From Bacteroidales bacterium (GTDB lineage Bacteria; Bacteroidota; Bacteroidia; Bacteroidales; Muribaculaceae): a stretch of DNA of 55,809 nucleotides. Shown one piece after another: positions 42,894-53,000 of the stretch. The stretch is taken from contig SUXI01000005.1 of assembly GCA_015060975.1 (NCBI GenBank), forward strand, positions 1-55,809. Direction: 5' to 3'. The position numbers and the translations under genes are program-made. How positions within the stretch are numbered: the stretch's first letter is position 1; each line of letters starts with the position of its first letter. The notes beneath the pieces were generated by a model, which was not told the DNA's origin, searched no databases, and was given only the letters and a program-made list of their open reading frames with translations.

Positions 42894-44228
42894 TCAATTA
42901 AATAATTTTTCCACTTTATGTAATGCTCCGGCAAGACAAAATACCACGACATGGTCTCCTGCTTGAATTTGAGTATTACCTGTAACCAACATCCCAACCC
43001 CATTTCTTATCAATCCTGCGATAGTCATATCCTTTGACAATGACAAGTCTTTTACTTGAGCTCGCGTTATTTTTGATTTTGGCTTCACTTCTATCTCTGC
43101 CACCTCGGCATCTGTTAATGCATGACATTTAGGTGTAGAAGAATCCACATCAAGCAACAACTGAAATATTGTACTTGATGCCAATAGTTTCTTGTTTATA
43201 GTAGTTCCAATATTCAATCCTTCGGCCTCTGATATAAATTGTAGATTCTCCACTTCAGCTATAGTTTTGGCGACACCAAATTCCTTTGCCATAAGACATG
43301 CTAGAATATTTGCTTCAGAACTATCGGTCAATGCGATAAATGCATCTACATCTCCAATTCCTTCTTCCCTAAGCACATCCATATCACGGGCGTCACCATG
43401 AATTATCTCACAATCAGGACATGATTCAGCCAACGACCTACACACATTCATGTCATGATCTATAATTTTAAATTTATATTCATTTGCTCCAAGTTCAACA
43501 GTGCTTACCGCTATCCTTGAGCCTCCCATTATCAATACTTTTTTTACTTTAAAATCGGTTTTCCCGCATATTTCAAGTAAATCATCGACATGATCACGTG
43601 TAGTGGTAAAATATAATATATCGTCTTCCTTAACATAGTCATCACCTCGGGGTATTATAGTTTGATGCCGGCGTTTGATTGCCGAGATGTGAAATGACGG
43701 ACGCATTGCAGAAAGATCTTTAAGTTGCATACCTATGAGTGTTGCGTTTTCTCTCAACTTCACTCCCACCAAAATTATTTCACCATCATGCAATTCAAAC
43801 CAATGGCGCACCCACGGACGTTCTAATGCTGTAACAATCTCTTGCGCCGCAAGAAATTCGGGATATATCAACGAATCGACACCAATTGCCGAGAAATACT
43901 CTTTGTTCTCTTTTTTCATAAACTCGTAATTATCAATACGAGCCACTGTTTTTTCAGCGCCAAGGCGTTTGGCAATAGAACAAGATATAACATTTGTTGT
44001 TTCGTAGGGACTTACAGCAATAAACAAATCACAATTTTCAACTCCGGCATCTTTCAATGTTTGAAACGATGTAATTCGACCTTGTAACGTCATTAAATTG
44101 TAATTAGCATCAATATTTGCCAATTTTGCCATATCTTGATCAATAAGAACTATGTCTTGATTTTCATACGAAAGCAATTTTGCCAAATGTGAGCCCACTT
44201 CTCCTGCTCCGGCTATTACTATCCTCAT
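42894..44228 (-). CDS. trkA: Trk system potassium transporter TrkA
   Basis: A 444-aa cytoplasmic gating protein with two RCK modules. Nucleotide-binding glycine motifs are [13 protein letters not shown] at the N-terminus and [13 protein letters not shown] near residue 234. Each is followed by a TrkA-C domain. It binds NAD(H)/nucleotides and controls TrkH. Its start overlaps the dxs stop by 4 nt (ATGA), so its translation is coupled to dxs. Confidence 0.95.
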   Translation of the reverse strand: MRIVIAGAGEVGSHLAKLLSYENQDIVLIDQDMAKLANIDANYNLMTLQGRITSFQTLKDAGVENCDLFIAVSPYETTNVISCSIAKRLGAEKTVARIDNYEFMKKENKEYFSAIGVDSLIYPEFLAAQEIVTALERPWVRHWFELHDGEIILVGVKLRENATLIGMQLKDLSAMRPSFHISAIKRRHQTIIPRGDDYVKEDDILYFTTTRDHVDDLLEICGKTDFKVKKVLIMGGSRIAVSTVELGANEYKFKIIDHDMNVCRSLAESCPDCEIIHGDARDMDVLREEGIGDVDAFIALTDSSEANILACLMAKEFGVAKTIAEVENLQFISEAEGLNIGTTINKKLLASSTIFQLLLDVDSSTPKCHALTDAEVAEIEVKPKSKITRAQVKDLSLSKDMTIAGLIRNGVGMLVTGNTQIQAGDHVVVFCLAGALHKVEKLFN

Positions 44229-46132
44229 TTGTTATCGTTTTTAGCCTTAATTATAATATTGTATATCGATTCACTATCCATTCCACAATAACGATATAAA
44301 TTTGACATATCGCCTTGCGCAATAAATTTATCGGGAATTCCTATTGAATATACTTTAGACACATATCCATGTTGATTAAACCACTCTAAAACTGCCGATG
44401 CCAATCCCCCCTTTACAGTGCCGTCTTCAATTGTAATTACCGGACAATTTATCTTTGCAACTTTTGAAAGGATTTCTTCATCAATCGGTTTTAAGAAAAC
44501 CATATCAAAATGCGCTACACTTATCGAATTTTCTTTGCTCGCTTTTTCGATTGCTTGCATCGCATCAAATGCAATAGGTCCAATACTTAATACAGCAACA
44601 TCGGTTCCGTTTGATAACATTTCACCTTTCCCAATTTCAACCTTATGCATTTTATTTTTCCAATCAGGGTTTCGTCCCGTTCCTCGTGGGTATCTAATAG
44701 CAAAAGGACCGAAATCTTCGCATTGTGCAGTATATAACAAATTACGCAACCAATGTTCATCACGCGGTGATGATATAATCATATTGGGGATTGTGCGTAA
44801 GTATGCCATATCAAAAGCTCCATGGTGAGTCGCGCCATCTTCTCCAACCAATCCTGCCCGGTCTATGCAAAATGTCACAGGCAGACGTTGCAATGCGACA
44901 TCATGAATGATATGGTCGTATGCTCGTTGCAAAAAAGATGAATATATTGCACAATATGGGCGCATTCCATCTTTTGCCAACCCTCCAGAAAACGTCACCG
45001 CATGCCCTTCAGAAATTCCCACATCAAAAACTCTGTGAGGCATAGCCTCTTGCATCACACTCATTGATGTCCCCGATGGCATTGCGGCTGTAACACCTAC
45101 TATACGTTCATTTTGTTTTGCGAGTTCCAACAATGTATTTCCAAATACATCTTGAAATTTCAATGGTTTTCCTTCTTTGTCAATTAGCTCTCGTTCTCCG
45201 GTTTCAGCATTAAATTTGCCTGGGGCATGCCATGTTGCCGGATCTCGTTCTGCCGGTTCATAACCTTTTCCCTTAATTGTACAGAGATGCAAAATGCGAG
45301 GTCCCTCCATCTCTTTTATTTTGCGAAGCACTTTTACTATGCCGTTTATATCATGACCATCAAACGGTCCGAAATATCTTACATTAAGCCCCTCAAAAAT
45401 ATTTTGCTGACTTGATAAAAGAGATTTTACACTGTTATTAAATCGTAGAACCTTTCCCCGTAATGATTCTGAGATTAAATTATGGCGTTTGAGTGATTTA
45501 TATGCTTTATGACGCAATGTGTTATAGCCCCGTGAAGTTGTTATGCGGGCTAAATATGAATTTAACGAACCCACATTGCGATCGATAGACATATTGTTAT
45601 CATTCAAAATTATTAACAGATTATTCTTGTTGTTCGCCGCATTATTTATCCCTTCAAACGCCAACCCTCCACCAATTGACGCATCTCCAATCACTGCTAC
45701 AACATTTCGACGGGGAAATTCTTTTTTCATATCTGACGCAACCGCCATTCCTAATGCAGCAGAAATTGAATTTGACGCATGTCCCGCTACAAATGTGTCA
45801 TATTCGCTTTCATCGGGATTAGGGAATCCACTTAATCCTCCAAATTTGCGATTTGTGTTAAATTTTTCACGACGTCCGGTTAACAATTTATGTCCATATG
45901 CTTGATGACCAACATCCCACACAATGCGGTCGTATGGGGTGTTAAACACATAATGCAACGCCACTGTCAATTCAACCGCACCCATGCTCGATGCAAAATG
46001 ACCCGGATTTTTTGAAAGTGAATCTATAAGAAATTTGCGAATATCATCACACACCTGTGGTAATTGCTCTTGGTTTAGCTTTCGCAAATCATCAGGTGAA
46101 TTTATATCATCCAACAATGGGGTTTCGACCAT
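44225..46132 (-). CDS. dxs: 1-deoxy-D-xylulose-5-phosphate synthase
   Basis: A 635-aa thiamine-diphosphate enzyme that makes DXP from pyruvate and glyceraldehyde 3-phosphate, the first step of the MEP isoprenoid pathway. The N-terminal transketolase domain has [13 protein letters not shown], the ThDP motif [13 protein letters not shown] to NDNNMSI, and WHAPGKF. The middle domain has [24 protein letters not shown] and the last domain [17 protein letters not shown]. It is preceded by a 59-aa membrane peptide gene (8-nt gap) and followed by trkA. Confidence 0.97.
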   Translation of the reverse strand: MVETPLLDDINSPDDLRKLNQEQLPQVCDDIRKFLIDSLSKNPGHFASSMGAVELTVALHYVFNTPYDRIVWDVGHQAYGHKLLTGRREKFNTNRKFGGLSGFPNPDESEYDTFVAGHASNSISAALGMAVASDMKKEFPRRNVVAVIGDASIGGGLAFEGINNAANNKNNLLIILNDNNMSIDRNVGSLNSYLARITTSRGYNTLRHKAYKSLKRHNLISESLRGKVLRFNNSVKSLLSSQQNIFEGLNVRYFGPFDGHDINGIVKVLRKIKEMEGPRILHLCTIKGKGYEPAERDPATWHAPGKFNAETGERELIDKEGKPLKFQDVFGNTLLELAKQNERIVGVTAAMPSGTSMSVMQEAMPHRVFDVGISEGHAVTFSGGLAKDGMRPYCAIYSSFLQRAYDHIIHDVALQRLPVTFCIDRAGLVGEDGATHHGAFDMAYLRTIPNMIISSPRDEHWLRNLLYTAQCEDFGPFAIRYPRGTGRNPDWKNKMHKVEIGKGEMLSNGTDVAVLSIGPIAFDAMQAIEKASKENSISVAHFDMVFLKPIDEEILSKVAKINCPVITIEDGTVKGGLASAVLEWFNQHGYVSKVYSIGIPDKFIAQGDMSNLYRYCGMDSESIYNIIIKAKNDNK

Positions 46133-46140
46133 AACTATTA

Positions 46141-46320
46141 TTATTTTCGATTATTTTTAATATATTTCTTATACATTGGCACAAAAATTATCACAAATGA
46201 TGCTAATAGCCAAAACCAATCAAGAAGGGTCATTGTTGTTTTAGCCGCTACATGCATATAGCATAGCAACGCCCATAATACACCAAGTATAATAAATCTT
46301 AAGATAATAGAAAACCTCAT
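46141..46320 (-). CDS. Small membrane protein upstream of dxs
   Basis: A 59-aa gene from ATG at 46318-46320 to TAA at 46141-46143. The product begins [20 protein letters not shown], continues [20 protein letters not shown], and ends with a basic tail (KKYIKNNRK). It has two clear transmembrane helices with a short loop. It is the first gene after the promoter at 46358-46386 and lies 8 nt before dxs, so it should be translated. The function is unknown; small hydrophobic proteins can modulate transporters, and trkAH lies in the same operon. Confidence 0.65.
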   Translation of the reverse strand: MRFSIILRFIILGVLWALLCYMHVAAKTTMTLLDWFWLLASFVIIFVPMYKKYIKNNRK

Positions 46321-46357
46321 TCAACAAATCAATTTGACTTTTTGTATATACAATATG

Positions 46358-46386
46358 CAAATATAGGAAATTTCATTTGAAAACAA
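46358..46386 (-). promoter_or_regulatory. Promoter of the small ORF-dxs-trkA-trkH operon
   Basis: On the minus strand TTG (46384-46386), 18 nt, TATATTTG (46358-46365), 37 nt before the small ORF. Confidence 0.55.
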
Positions 46387-46406
46387 TTAAATAAACACAA
46401 TAAAAA

Positions 46407-46433
46407 AGTGGCAATCTTTACTTGACTGCCACT
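46407..46433 (-). terminator. Terminator of the ExbB-ExbD-TonB operon
   Basis: On the minus strand a 10-bp stem with one G-U pair (arms 46424-46433 and 46407-46416), followed by a run of six T, 31 nt after the tonB stop. Confidence 0.75.
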
Positions 46434-46464
46434 CTTTATAATTTAAGAATTATTATCTCGAAGA

Positions 46465-47319
46465 TTATTGTTGTAGTTTAAACATGATTGGAAGTGTAAA
46501 CCAACAACGAACATTTTGACCGTTATTCTTACCGGGGATGAACTTAGGAAGAGATTTAACAAGACGTTTAGCTTCTTTATCAAGTTCGGGGTGGCGTCCA
46601 CGGGCAATCTTAACTTGACCGATAGTACCATCACGCTCAACAACGAATTGTACAACCACACGACCTTGTGCTCCTTCTTCTTGAGCCATCACAGGATATT
46701 GAATGTGATCACCAAGCCATTTCATCAAAGCTGCCTCTCCACCGGGGAATTGAGGTTTTTGCTCTACAGCGGTAAAGATTTTTTCGGGTTCCGGTTCTTT
46801 GATTTCTTCTACGATAACCTTTTCTTTTACCTGTTCTTTATTCAAGTCATTAGTACCTTCTGTTACATCTTGAGCACCTAATTGTGCTTCGTTTTCTTGA
46901 ACTTCAGACAAATCTTTCACCTCTTTCTTTTCGTCAAATTGATTATCTTCAACGATGTCGATTTTGGTAACTTGTTGTTCATTAGCAACGTCTTTCTTTT
47001 CGATTTGTTCTTCGGGTTCAGGAAGATCTATAACTTCGGGTTCTTCTATCTCCTCTTCTTCAGGAATCTCATCAAAGTTAACCACAGCTTGTTCAACTCC
47101 TGCATCAGCTACTTCTTCACTTTCAAAACTGATTGTTCCTGAAGCAACCAAAATTACAATTGTCAAAACTACAGCCAAAGCCGCAAGCACGATTAACATA
47201 GCTTTATTATGACGACCTTCTGAGTCTTTACGCATTTGATATGCGCCAAACTCCTTATTTTTGCCTTCAAATATCAGGTCGCGCCAACCTTGTGATGAAA
47301 GATCTACATCTTTTGCCAT
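46465..47319 (-). CDS. tonB: TonB family energy transducer
   Basis: 284 aa. A short cytoplasmic N-terminus (WRDLIFEGKNKEFGAYQMRK) and one membrane anchor (about residues 38-60) lead to a long Glu/Pro/Val-rich periplasmic spacer (about 75-190). The C-terminal TonB domain (about 195-284) has PQFPGGEAALMKWLGDHIQY and GRVVVQFVVERDGTIG. It transmits proton-motive force to outer-membrane receptors such as BtuB. It is the last gene of the ExbB-ExbD-ExbD-TonB operon. Confidence 0.93.
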   Translation of the reverse strand: MAKDVDLSSQGWRDLIFEGKNKEFGAYQMRKDSEGRHNKAMLIVLAALAVVLTIVILVASGTISFESEEVADAGVEQAVVNFDEIPEEEEIEEPEVIDLPEPEEQIEKKDVANEQQVTKIDIVEDNQFDEKKEVKDLSEVQENEAQLGAQDVTEGTNDLNKEQVKEKVIVEEIKEPEPEKIFTAVEQKPQFPGGEAALMKWLGDHIQYPVMAQEEGAQGRVVVQFVVERDGTIGQVKIARGRHPELDKEAKRLVKSLPKFIPGKNNGQNVRCWFTLPIMFKLQQ

Positions 47320-47365
47320 TTTACTTTCTTTTTAATAGGTTAATATATAGTTCATTCACACAAAA

Positions 47366-48082
47366 TTACTTAGAAGAATTCCTACGATTATACTCATTAA
47401 TGAGAAGAGTGTCGGTGTGGGTTGGCAATTCGATACTATAACGAGAGATTTGGTTAATTTGCATTTCATCAAGTGCATTTACCAATCCTTCGTATGTAGT
47501 ATTTGGACCCGGCTTAATCACAACTACAGGGCGAGTCTTAGTTGAGTCGGCAGCGTTTACTTTTGCAAGAGAGTCAAATTGCTCTTTCGTAATTTCTTCG
47601 TTTTGCCAACGTTTTTTAAGCTCCAAGTATTCTTTCATTACAGCCTCATTGCGTTTTACAAGAATAGCTCGAATACCTTGTGGTTGGTTGTTTTGGTTAC
47701 CAACAAATTCTTCTAATTTCAAGAAATCGGGAGTAGAGAATGTGGTATCGGCAATACCGGTATAATAATAAACAAGGTGTTTGGTTTTACCGTTTTCGTC
47801 AACCACAGGAGTACCTGATTGCGCATTATACTCTGTATCAAGAATCAATGTCACAGCCTCTGATTTCTTTGCTTGGTTTTGGTTTTCCTTTTTAACATCT
47901 TCGTTAGTAGGAAGAATCAATTGCAAAGTTTGAGACTTAATCATTGTAGTACAAAGCATAAAGAACGTAATCAAAAGCATGTTCATGTCAACCATAGGGG
48001 TAAAATCGACATGAATAGCGATCTTCTTTTGGGCGCCTTTTTTCTTTTTGCCGCCGTTGTCTGATTGTTCTATTTGTGCCAT
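47366..48082 (-). CDS. ExbD/TolR family biopolymer transport protein (first)
   Basis: 238 aa. A cytoplasmic Lys-rich N-terminus precedes one membrane helix with the essential Asp (HVDFTPMVDMNMLLITFFML), then a periplasmic domain longer than E. coli ExbD (~141 aa) by about 100 residues. It works with ExbB as the proton-driven motor for TonB. A second ExbD gene lies 12 nt upstream, a duplicated arrangement common in Bacteroidetes. Confidence 0.93.
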   Translation of the reverse strand: MAQIEQSDNGGKKKKGAQKKIAIHVDFTPMVDMNMLLITFFMLCTTMIKSQTLQLILPTNEDVKKENQNQAKKSEAVTLILDTEYNAQSGTPVVDENGKTKHLVYYYTGIADTTFSTPDFLKLEEFVGNQNNQPQGIRAILVKRNEAVMKEYLELKKRWQNEEITKEQFDSLAKVNAADSTKTRPVVVIKPGPNTTYEGLVNALDEMQINQISRYSIELPTHTDTLLINEYNRRNSSK

Positions 48083-48094
48083 AATTTACCTTTA

Positions 48095-48907
48095 TTAATT
48101 GGTTGGTTCATCTTCTGATTTAAGCGCAGTCAATAGACTGAACTTATTAAGTTTCATTGTTTGAAGATTGTCGAATATGATTTGCACTGTTGAGAATGGA
48201 GTATTTTTATCGGCTTTCACCGCAATACCTTCACCTTTTCGCATAAGAGCGGTATAAAGGTTTTCCAATTTCTTAACATCTGCAGGATCGGTCAACATCT
48301 CCTTTTGATCATTGTGAATTCTTTGTGCTACGTTATAAACAGCTTTCATCCACACTTGGAAATCATTGAGGCGACCGTTACGGTCTTTGTTTCCGTCAAT
48401 GGGTATTCCGACATTAGGATCCTCCATATTACCTTGGAACTCATCTCGTTTAGATTGTTCTAAGCTGAGATATTGTGGCATGCCACGGAAAGGCAATCCA
48501 AACATATTGAGTTTTTTGAACTCAGCGATTTGAGCAGGAGTAAGATCCACTTTTGCTGAGGGGTGCTGTTCATTGTAAATTTTTAATGCCTCCAAAAGCA
48601 TCATTTCTCGAATGTGCTCGCTTGAGAGGGTTGAGTCTTTATCACCGGTGAAAGAGATAAAGATTTTACCTTCTGTTTCAGGATTACCTGCATTACCCGG
48701 TTTATCTTTGCCTGATACAAGAATAGTAACCAAGTTGTTCATAGGCACCTTTTCTTCAGAAACCGACGATGGAGTCATAACCACTGTGGGTTCTTTAGCC
48801 AAGAAGGTAGAAGTCAACATAAAAAAAGTAAGCAAAAGAACAGTCACGTCACTCATCGCGGTCATGTCGATGAGCGTACTTTTTCTTTTAATTTTTACTT
48901 TTCCCAT
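48095..48907 (-). CDS. ExbD/TolR family biopolymer transport protein (second)
   Basis: 270 aa. The helix with the proton-path Asp is in LIDMTAMSDVTVLLLTFFML, preceded by a short basic N-terminus (GKVKIKRKS) and followed by an enlarged periplasmic domain of ~230 residues. It is clearly paralogous to the downstream ExbD but diverged in the periplasmic part, so the two probably form a heteromeric pair within an ExbB pentamer. It lies 54 nt after exbB. Confidence 0.93.
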   Translation of the reverse strand: MGKVKIKRKSTLIDMTAMSDVTVLLLTFFMLTSTFLAKEPTVVMTPSSVSEEKVPMNNLVTILVSGKDKPGNAGNPETEGKIFISFTGDKDSTLSSEHIREMMLLEALKIYNEQHPSAKVDLTPAQIAEFKKLNMFGLPFRGMPQYLSLEQSKRDEFQGNMEDPNVGIPIDGNKDRNGRLNDFQVWMKAVYNVAQRIHNDQKEMLTDPADVKKLENLYTALMRKGEGIAVKADKNTPFSTVQIIFDNLQTMKLNKFSLLTALKSEDEPTN

Positions 48908-48961
48908 ATTTACCTTTTATTATTTGATTAAAAAATCTTGTTAATTGGTTGAAATATGGAA

Positions 48962-49786
48962 TTAGTGAGTTGCAGCAAATGTTTGCACGATAGAGAAACC
49001 GATTTCGTCGATTGCGTAAGTGAGGTGGTCGATTTTGTTAGTATAGAAGTTGTAACCAATTACAGCGAACGCACCTGTTGCGATACCAAACGCAGTGTTG
49101 ATAAGCGCTTCAGAGATACCGGCTGAAAGTTCGGTTGAGTCAGGAGCACCAGAAGCAGAAAGAGCTTGGAATGATTTGATCATACCGATTACAGTACCGA
49201 GAAGACCAACGAGAGTACCAAGAGTTGTCATTGTTGCAACGATAGGAAGGTTTTGTTGCAATGATGGCATTTCAAGAGCGGTAGCTTCTTCAAGTTCTTT
49301 TTGGATAGTAGTGATTTTTTGTTCTTTTGAAAGAGCTGTATTCTTATCCATTTCATCGTAACGAACAAGAGCGGCAGCAACTACTGCAGCAACCGAACCA
49401 CCTTGTTTTTTACAAAGTTGTTGAGCACCTGCGATGTCATTTTTAAGAAGAGCAGCTTTGATATTAGCAACAAATTTTGTGATGTCACCTTTACCTTTTG
49501 CCGATTTAAGAGCGAAGAAACGTTCAACGCAAAGAACGATAACTGTCAAGAACAAACCTTGAAGAATAGGCACGATGATACCACCTTTGTAGATTGTACC
49601 CCAAATATCAATTGGGTGTCCATCTGGATTTGCATCTTGGAAGTGAGAAGGATCTCCAAACCAGAAGAAGAATAAACAAAATGTTACTACCATACACGCG
49701 AGAATTACCAAAGAGGCATTCTTAATACCGGGTGCATTTGATTTTTGAGCCTTTGCAGGCTTTGTTGCGGGCTTTTTAGCTTCCAT
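48962..49786 (-). CDS. exbB: MotA/TolQ/ExbB proton channel protein
   Basis: 274 aa. Three membrane helices (about residues 25-45, 75-92 and a long pair at about 190-250) are visible, with the conserved loops LLGTVIGMIKSFQALS and LSAGISEALINTAFGIATGAFAVI. An N-terminal Lys/Ala/Pro-rich tail precedes the first helix. It forms the pentameric proton channel that drives TonB. First gene of its operon, with a consensus promoter at 49911-49941 and a ~118-nt leader. Confidence 0.93.
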   Translation of the reverse strand: MEAKKPATKPAKAQKSNAPGIKNASLVILACMVVTFCLFFFWFGDPSHFQDANPDGHPIDIWGTIYKGGIIVPILQGLFLTVIVLCVERFFALKSAKGKGDITKFVANIKAALLKNDIAGAQQLCKKQGGSVAAVVAAALVRYDEMDKNTALSKEQKITTIQKELEEATALEMPSLQQNLPIVATMTTLGTLVGLLGTVIGMIKSFQALSASGAPDSTELSAGISEALINTAFGIATGAFAVIGYNFYTNKIDHLTYAIDEIGFSIVQTFAATH

Positions 49787-49910
49787 AAATTTAAAAATTA
49801 CAAATTAATTAATGATTAGTTATAACTTAGTTAAAAAATTTATTATCTCAATTTCCTCAACATCGCTTTAGTTTATACCCTATTAGGCATTTTATATAAA
49901 AACGAATATG

Positions 49911-49941
49911 CAAAAGTAATATTATATTTTCAACTTTCAAA
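49911..49941 (-). promoter_or_regulatory. exbB operon promoter
   Basis: On the minus strand TTTG (49938-49941), 19 nt, TACTTTTG (49911-49918), a full consensus match. Confidence 0.7.
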
Positions 49942-50008
49942 TTTTTTTACTCATCATTTTTCCCCTTTATATCCCATTTAATTATTTTTAGAAACACCTA
50001 TTCACAAA

Positions 50009-50037
50009 CTAAGGGCAGTCATAAAGACCGTCCTTAG
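50009..50037 (-). terminator. Terminator of the large surface-protein gene
   Basis: A 12-bp imperfect stem (50009-50020 and 50026-50037, one mismatch and one G-U pair), 34 nt after the stop of the gene at 50072. The following tract is only moderately T-rich. Confidence 0.5.
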
Positions 50038-50071
50038 CGCTTTTAGAGTATTTTATAATCGAAAAAAGTTA

Positions 50072-53000
50072 TTACTTAATCATCTTTTCCCTTCCCACGA
50101 TATAAACACCTTTTGGCAGATCGTTTAATGCCTCATAACGTTTAACCGACCGTTTCACAAGTAAACCAAATATAGTATAAACATCAACAATATCATCGGC
50201 ATTTTCAATTTGTTCTACGCCAGTGGCATCGCCTCCGCTTCCCGATTCATCCAAACGGAAGAGTGGCATTATTGTCATTGGCTCTTCTACCGTGATAGTT
50301 ATGCTGCTTGAAGTATCGGCATATTGTTCCCCGTTGATAAGCCAACCATCAAACAGGTAGCCATTATAAGTCACCGCGTTTAACTTAAGCGATGTGCCGT
50401 ATTCATACGCTCCGCTATATGCTCCGGTAACAATGCCTCCTTCTGCGTCCGACAATGACACATCATATATATTGGTTGCAAATTGGGCTACAATCACCGA
50501 TGGTTTATACAAATTATAATTTAATATTGCCGATTTTGACAATATCTTTCCATCCTCACTCCAACCTATAAAGCTATATCCATCAGAAGCAACAGCTTTT
50601 ATTGTCACAATTCCATAGTTCATTTCACCCGAAACCGGACTTACCTCACCGGCATCTTTAGGAGTGATTTCAATAGTGAGCATTGCTTTTCCTCCAATTG
50701 CTTGCGACCATTCGGCTGAGAACGATTCTTTTCCCGGGTTACCATCGAGGTCAGTTATTCCAGAGGTAAACAAAGTAAAGATATGGTAACCATACATTGG
50801 CGTTGCTGCATTCCAATCCACTTGATATTCTGTATCACTCACCTTGGTAATCGTTGCAGAACTGAGATCAACCATCGCCGATTGACACACAAGTGTCATA
50901 TCTTCGGCAGTAAATGATGAAGCGTCTATTGCACGGTTAAACGTTAACTTTAAGCTTGTGACAGCTTCGGTTGTTTCAGTGGTTGGCACTCCTTCTACAC
51001 CTACCACCTTCAACGCCTCTTGTGGTTTCGGCTCGAAAGTCAAAGTGTAAGAAACGCTCGCATCGGGCAAATAATCGGCAAAATACAATTCATTGGCATT
51101 AATCACCGATTTATCTTCAAGTGTTTTATAACTCGATAGCCAGAAGTTGTTGCTACCCATATCCACACCGTCATTTCGCAACACATTGGTTAATTGCATA
51201 GTGCCATTTGTGGGGTCTTGTATCACACCATATACCCAGCCGGCTCGCGTTGCCAACACTTCAAGGGTACAAATATATTGTGTTTCCACATCACCACTTG
51301 CATTCACAATTTTAGATGTTTTGCTCACAATTTCCAAATCATCGGTTCCGGTTCCATCGGCAAGCATCACATAATCGGGCAAACATTCAGCGTCTTCAAT
51401 GTCGTCAAGGAGGAAGATGTCTGAGTTCATCCTATTGCCAAGTATTTCATCTGAAACACTATAAGTATTCAACGCTCTAAATCTTGCATCGGGAGTCAAT
51501 GACATCAAACGCATTTCCCTCACTGCGCTCTCCGGCACACTCATTAATTTGATAGAGCGAGTCAAGTCTCTTACCCCATCTACAGTAATGAGATTGAATT
51601 CCTCGCCATAAATAGAGCTTTTGGTTAATTGAGCGTTATAATCGGCCACATATCCCGACAGATTTGATTTAAAGAACCAACGGGCAAGTTTACTGCTACC
51701 TGCCGAAATTTTTCCTACCGGTAACTCTTCAAATGGGTAGCATCCCTCAACCCCATCGAGTGAAGAATATAATGTTTCAAATTTCACAGGCAAATTATTC
51801 TTGTTTTCGATAATTTCGGGCTCGCTTGTTTCTATAACAAGATTTAGTGCGTCACCTTCACCTTCATTCTTTATCAGCAAGGCAAATTCTACCGGTTCCG
51901 ATGGTTCAACTATTTCTTCCGTAAACAAGTTGTCACCTTTTATCTCACGTTGAACAAAATATGTCAAATGTAAATCGGGCGACGGATTAACGGTTAATAC
52001 CGTTGGCACAAGTTCCACTGTGGCCTCAGTTTCTGTTGCCACGTCATAGTATGTTACAGTTCCGCCAAATTTATATTGGGTAGGCTCGGTAGGTGCAACC
52101 TCTTTCGATGGCACATACACCACATACACCTTTCCGGTTTCACCTCCATTTATATCCCAACCGGCATCGCCTTCAATCATATTTTCAGGTTTTTCGCTAT
52201 AATCGAGAGCAAAGTATTCGGTTACGTCAGTACCGTCCATTGTATATACTCTGGCATCTAAAACCACATCTTCAAGACCTGTGTTTTGAGCGTTTTCCAA
52301 AGTCATTGTGCCTCGGAACGCTTGTCGGGTCAAGAAAAATGTCTGCACAAATTGCAACACTACCTTTGAATCCTTAGCACCTTTAAGTGGAGTATATGCA
52401 GGAGTTGAGATGAATCCCTCTTCATCATCTTCACCATTTCCTGAAAGTGATGGCAATATTGGCTGATTTTCTTCAGTTGAGCCTCCGGCATTATTGTCCT
52501 TAAAGCCCGATCCACCCATATACAAAGGCAAATCCACACATCCCACATTCAGTTTGTAGCTATCGGTATGGGTATATGTCTCACCTTGAATGGTAAACGC
52601 ATATTTAATATTGTAGCTATACATCTTATTCGGCATTCCTTCAGGAGCAATAACTCTAATCTTCATTTCATAGCTTTCACCGGGGTATATTTTTTGAGGA
52701 TAAGCATTAAGCACCTCCATTGTCACTCCATCTACATTGGGCAATACCAAGTATGGATTTAAAGCGACAAGTTTCCCGTGGTTAGTGAGACGCACTGAAT
52801 ATGTGTTATCCCCGCAAGAAGCATTGCTCCAATTAGTAGTAACCACAGCTTGTGGCACATCGGGCACGACAACCATTTCGAGTGTTACCTCATATTCATC
52901 TACCACCGTGGTTTCTTCCACCACATAGCTCACATTCACAGCGGCAAACGGCAAGAAGATTTCTTGAGTAACATTCTCTTCGGGACCCACCACAACCGTA

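Noticed and set aside
43587..43600. CACGTG core resembling a parS site
   Set aside because: The flanks do not form the GTTTCACGTGAAAC-type palindrome, and it lies within trkA.
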